From Woeseiaceae bacterium (GTDB lineage: Bacteria > Pseudomonadota > Gammaproteobacteria > Steroidobacterales > Woeseiaceae): a DNA stretch of 7,530 nt. This document shows, piece by piece, positions 6,723-7,530 of this stretch (the first letter of the stretch is position 1; the number at the start of each line of letters is the position of its first letter). Both the position numbers and the translations under genes were made by a program. Under the pieces are notes generated by a model that was not told the DNA's origin, did no database searches, and worked only from the letters and a program-made list of their open reading frames with translations. The DNA is taken from assembly GCA_013138675.1 (NCBI GenBank), contig WTCH01000198.1:1-7530 (forward strand), given 5' to 3'.

Positions 6723-6750
6723 GGATGTAGCGATACACGTCGCCGTATCC
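6723..6750. repeat. Imperfect inverted repeat upstream of hynD (candidate operator)
   Basis: The arms GGATGTAGCGA (6723-6733) and TCGCCGTATCC (6740-6750) pair at 8 of 11 positions around the 6-base spacer TACACG. The element lies about 48-75 bases before the hynD start, where a regulator of the hydrogenase unit could bind. Function is inferred only from position and symmetry. Confidence 0.35.
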
Positions 6751-6800
6751 CAAGGCTCCCCCCAGCTATGCAGATTAGGCCCACCTAATAAACATCTGAA

Positions 6801-6817
6801 TAGGCGAAATTACCTAC
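6801..6817 (+). repeat. Direct repeat copy A in the hynD-hypC region
   Basis: TAGGCGAAATTACCTAC matches copy B at 6850-6866 in 15 of 17 positions. The two copies start 49 bases apart, in the same orientation. Paired sites of this sort between divergent operons are typical of transcription-factor binding; the factor is unknown. Confidence 0.5.
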
Positions 6818-6849
6818 AGTGATTCGCGTAACCGCCAAAACCCCGAATC

Positions 6850-6866
6850 TAGGCGTAATTACGTAC
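6850..6866 (+). repeat. Direct repeat copy B in the hynD-hypC region
   Basis: TAGGCGTAATTACGTAC differs from copy A at two positions and contains the perfect 10-base palindrome CGTAATTACG (6854-6863). It ends 83 bases before the hypC start. Its core resembles the element at 747-759 on the other side of the hydrogenase unit. Confidence 0.5.
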
Positions 6867-6936
6867 TGCTGTTCGGTGGGGGCGACGTCTATTCTTTGGG
6901 AAGAAGAGATTTCCGACCGTAACCGGATCTCAACAC

Positions 6937-6942
6937 TGGAGG
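6937..6942 (+). promoter_or_regulatory. Ribosome binding site of hypC
   Basis: TGGAGG lies 7 bases before the ATG at 6950. This is close to consensus and fixes the hypC start, which must also be here because the second residue is the functional cysteine. Confidence 0.75.
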
Positions 6943-6949
6943 CTTAACC

Positions 6950-7177
6950 ATGTGCCTCGCCGTACCCATGCAGATCGAATCGATCGACGGCTTTCAATGC
7001 CGCTGCGTCGCACGCGGGATCGAACGCGAAGTCAGCCTGTTCCTGTTGCAGGGTGAAGAAATCGCACCGGGCGACCATGTTCTCGTGCACGTCGGTTATG
7101 CCATACAGAAAGTATCGGCCGAAGAAGCGGCGGATTCGTGGGAGCTGTTCGACGAGGTACTTGAGGCCAATGCATGA
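6950..7177 (+). CDS. hypC: Hydrogenase maturation chaperone HypC
   Basis: HypC (75 residues) binds iron with HypD during assembly of the Fe(CN)2CO group and escorts the large-subunit precursor. The defining N-terminus MCLAVP is present, with the essential C2 exposed after Met removal. The second conserved element, GDHVLVHVGYAI (41-52), contains H47, the likely partner residue. The acidic C-terminal helix (EEAADSWELFDEVLE) is typical, as is the length. It is the first gene of the plus-strand hyp operon and overlaps hypA by 8 bases, which indicates translational coupling. It could be either a general HypC or one dedicated to the HynL of this locus; the sequence alone cannot decide. Confidence 0.96.
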   Translation: MCLAVPMQIESIDGFQCRCVARGIEREVSLFLLQGEEIAPGDHVLVHVGYAIQKVSAEEAADSWELFDEVLEANA

Positions 7178-7523
7178 GCTCGCTGTATGTCAGGCTCTGA
7201 TCGGCCAGGTCACAGACGTCGCCCAGGATAACAAGGCGTCAACCGTCTCTGATATTTACGTCAGTGTCGGGCCGTTGTCCGGTGTCGAGGCTCCGCTGCT
7301 GCAGAACGCATTCCCGATAGCCGCGGCGGGCACTGTTGCGAATGCTGCGACCTTGCACCTGGACGCCACTCCAATTCGCGTGCACTGCGAAGAATGCGGG
7401 GCCGAGTCGGAAGTGAAGATGAATCGACTGGTCTGCAAGGAGTGCGGTGACTGGCGCACAACGCTGATCAGCGGAGACGAATTGTTGTTGCAACGAGTAG
7501 TTCTTGGAGAGATCAATGTGTGA
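7170..7523 (+). CDS. hypA: Hydrogenase nickel-insertion protein HypA
   Basis: HypA (117 residues) is a nickel metallochaperone that works with the GTPase HypB to load nickel into the large-subunit precursor. It starts with MHEL, giving the N-terminal nickel site including H2. It carries the structural zinc site as two CxxC pairs, C73/C76 (CEEC) and C89/C92 (CKEC). The segment ISVG-like 'YVSVGPLSGVEAPLL' (30-44) matches the family fold. Although the frame is open upstream to 7053, ATG 7170 is the start because the family N-terminus MHE begins there. It overlaps the end of hypC by 8 bases and the start of hypB by 8 bases. It is complete, with no missing ligand. Confidence 0.95.
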   Translation: MHELAVCQALIGQVTDVAQDNKASTVSDIYVSVGPLSGVEAPLLQNAFPIAAAGTVANAATLHLDATPIRVHCEECGAESEVKMNRLVCKECGDWRTTLISGDELLLQRVVLGEINV

Positions 7524-7530
7524 TACCTGC
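7516..7530 (+). CDS. hypB: HypB, first five codons only (runs off window)
   Basis: ATG at 7516 opens a frame reading M-C-D-T-C at the right edge. This is the usual N-terminal beginning of HypB, the nickel-binding GTPase that partners HypA, where the cysteines form a high-affinity nickel site (MCxxCGC type). GGAGA (7506-7510) lies 5 bases upstream as ribosome binding site. The start overlaps the hypA end by 8 bases, the same arrangement as hypC/hypA. The call rests on five residues plus operon context, so it is probable rather than proven. Confidence 0.75.

Larger units (their letters stand above)
6676..6949. promoter_or_regulatory. Divergent intergenic region between the hydrogenase unit and hypCAB
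   Basis: The 274 bases between two gene starts that face away from each other hold no credible gene and must contain the promoters for both units. Visible structure comprises an imperfect dyad at 6723-6750, two 17-base direct repeats at 6801-6817 and 6850-6866, and a consensus ribosome binding site for hypC (TGGAGG, 6937-6942). I see no convincing sigma-70 -35/-10 pair and no sigma-54 (-24/-12) site on either strand. TATTCT at 6890-6895 is a possible -10 for hypC but lacks a good -35, which would fit an activator-dependent promoter. Confidence 0.6.

Noticed and set aside
6397..6822. Plus-strand open frame crossing from hynD into the intergenic region
   Set aside because: It is antisense to hynD for most of its length, has no plausible ribosome binding site, and its tail reads through the regulatory repeats.
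1..7530. CRISPR arrays, tRNA or rRNA genes, insertion sequences
   Set aside because: No regularly spaced repeats, cloverleaf-like segments, transposase genes or terminal inverted repeats were seen.

Overview
This window carries most of a membrane-bound uptake [NiFe]-hydrogenase locus of the Isp type (group 1e: small subunit - Isp1 - Isp2 - large subunit). A divergent hyp accessory operon lies on its right, and an unrelated partial DUF222-type gene lies on its left. The layout, Tat-targeted small subunit, Isp1/Isp2 pair and moderately GC-rich coding sequence suggest a proteobacterium. A gammaproteobacterium related to hydrogen-oxidising sulfur bacteria or to sediment lineages such as Woeseiales is plausible, but this is inferred from gene content only.

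Layout. Bases 1-718 (minus) hold the N-terminal 239 codons of a DUF222/13E12-like protein whose C-terminus, the expected HNH nuclease part, lies outside the window. Bases 719-790 are a short gap with a palindromic element. Bases 791-6675 (minus) are one tightly packed transcription unit, read right to left: maturation endopeptidase (hynD/hyaD-like), a single-domain HupH/HyaF-like chaperone, small subunit (hynS), isp1, isp2, large subunit (hynL), and a 64-residue secreted or membrane mini-protein with a HupE-like histidine motif. Junctions are 4-base ATGA overlaps, or short gaps in which the Shine-Dalgarno sequence overlaps or adjoins the upstream stop codon. Bases 6676-6949 are a divergent regulatory region with two direct repeats and an imperfect dyad. 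Bases 6950-7530 (plus) encode hypC, hypA and the first five codons of hypB, each overlapping the next by 8 bases.

How it works together. HypA and HypB deliver nickel, and HypC helps build the Fe(CN)2CO centre of the large-subunit precursor. The endopeptidase then removes the 15-residue tail after His557. HupH probably helps small-subunit maturation. The folded dimer is exported by Tat through the small-subunit twin-arginine signal and anchored by the small subunit's C-terminal hydrophobic segment. Electrons from H2 pass through the three FeS clusters to the b-type cytochrome Isp1 and then to the cytoplasmic, HdrD-like Isp2, which probably feeds the quinone pool or a thiol/disulfide or sulfur partner.

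Most of this is a recognisable, apparently intact system. The less familiar parts are the mini-HupE-like protein, a palindromic motif shared by both flanks of the hydrogenase unit, the cysteine-free first half of Isp2's C-terminal region, and the half-length HupH.
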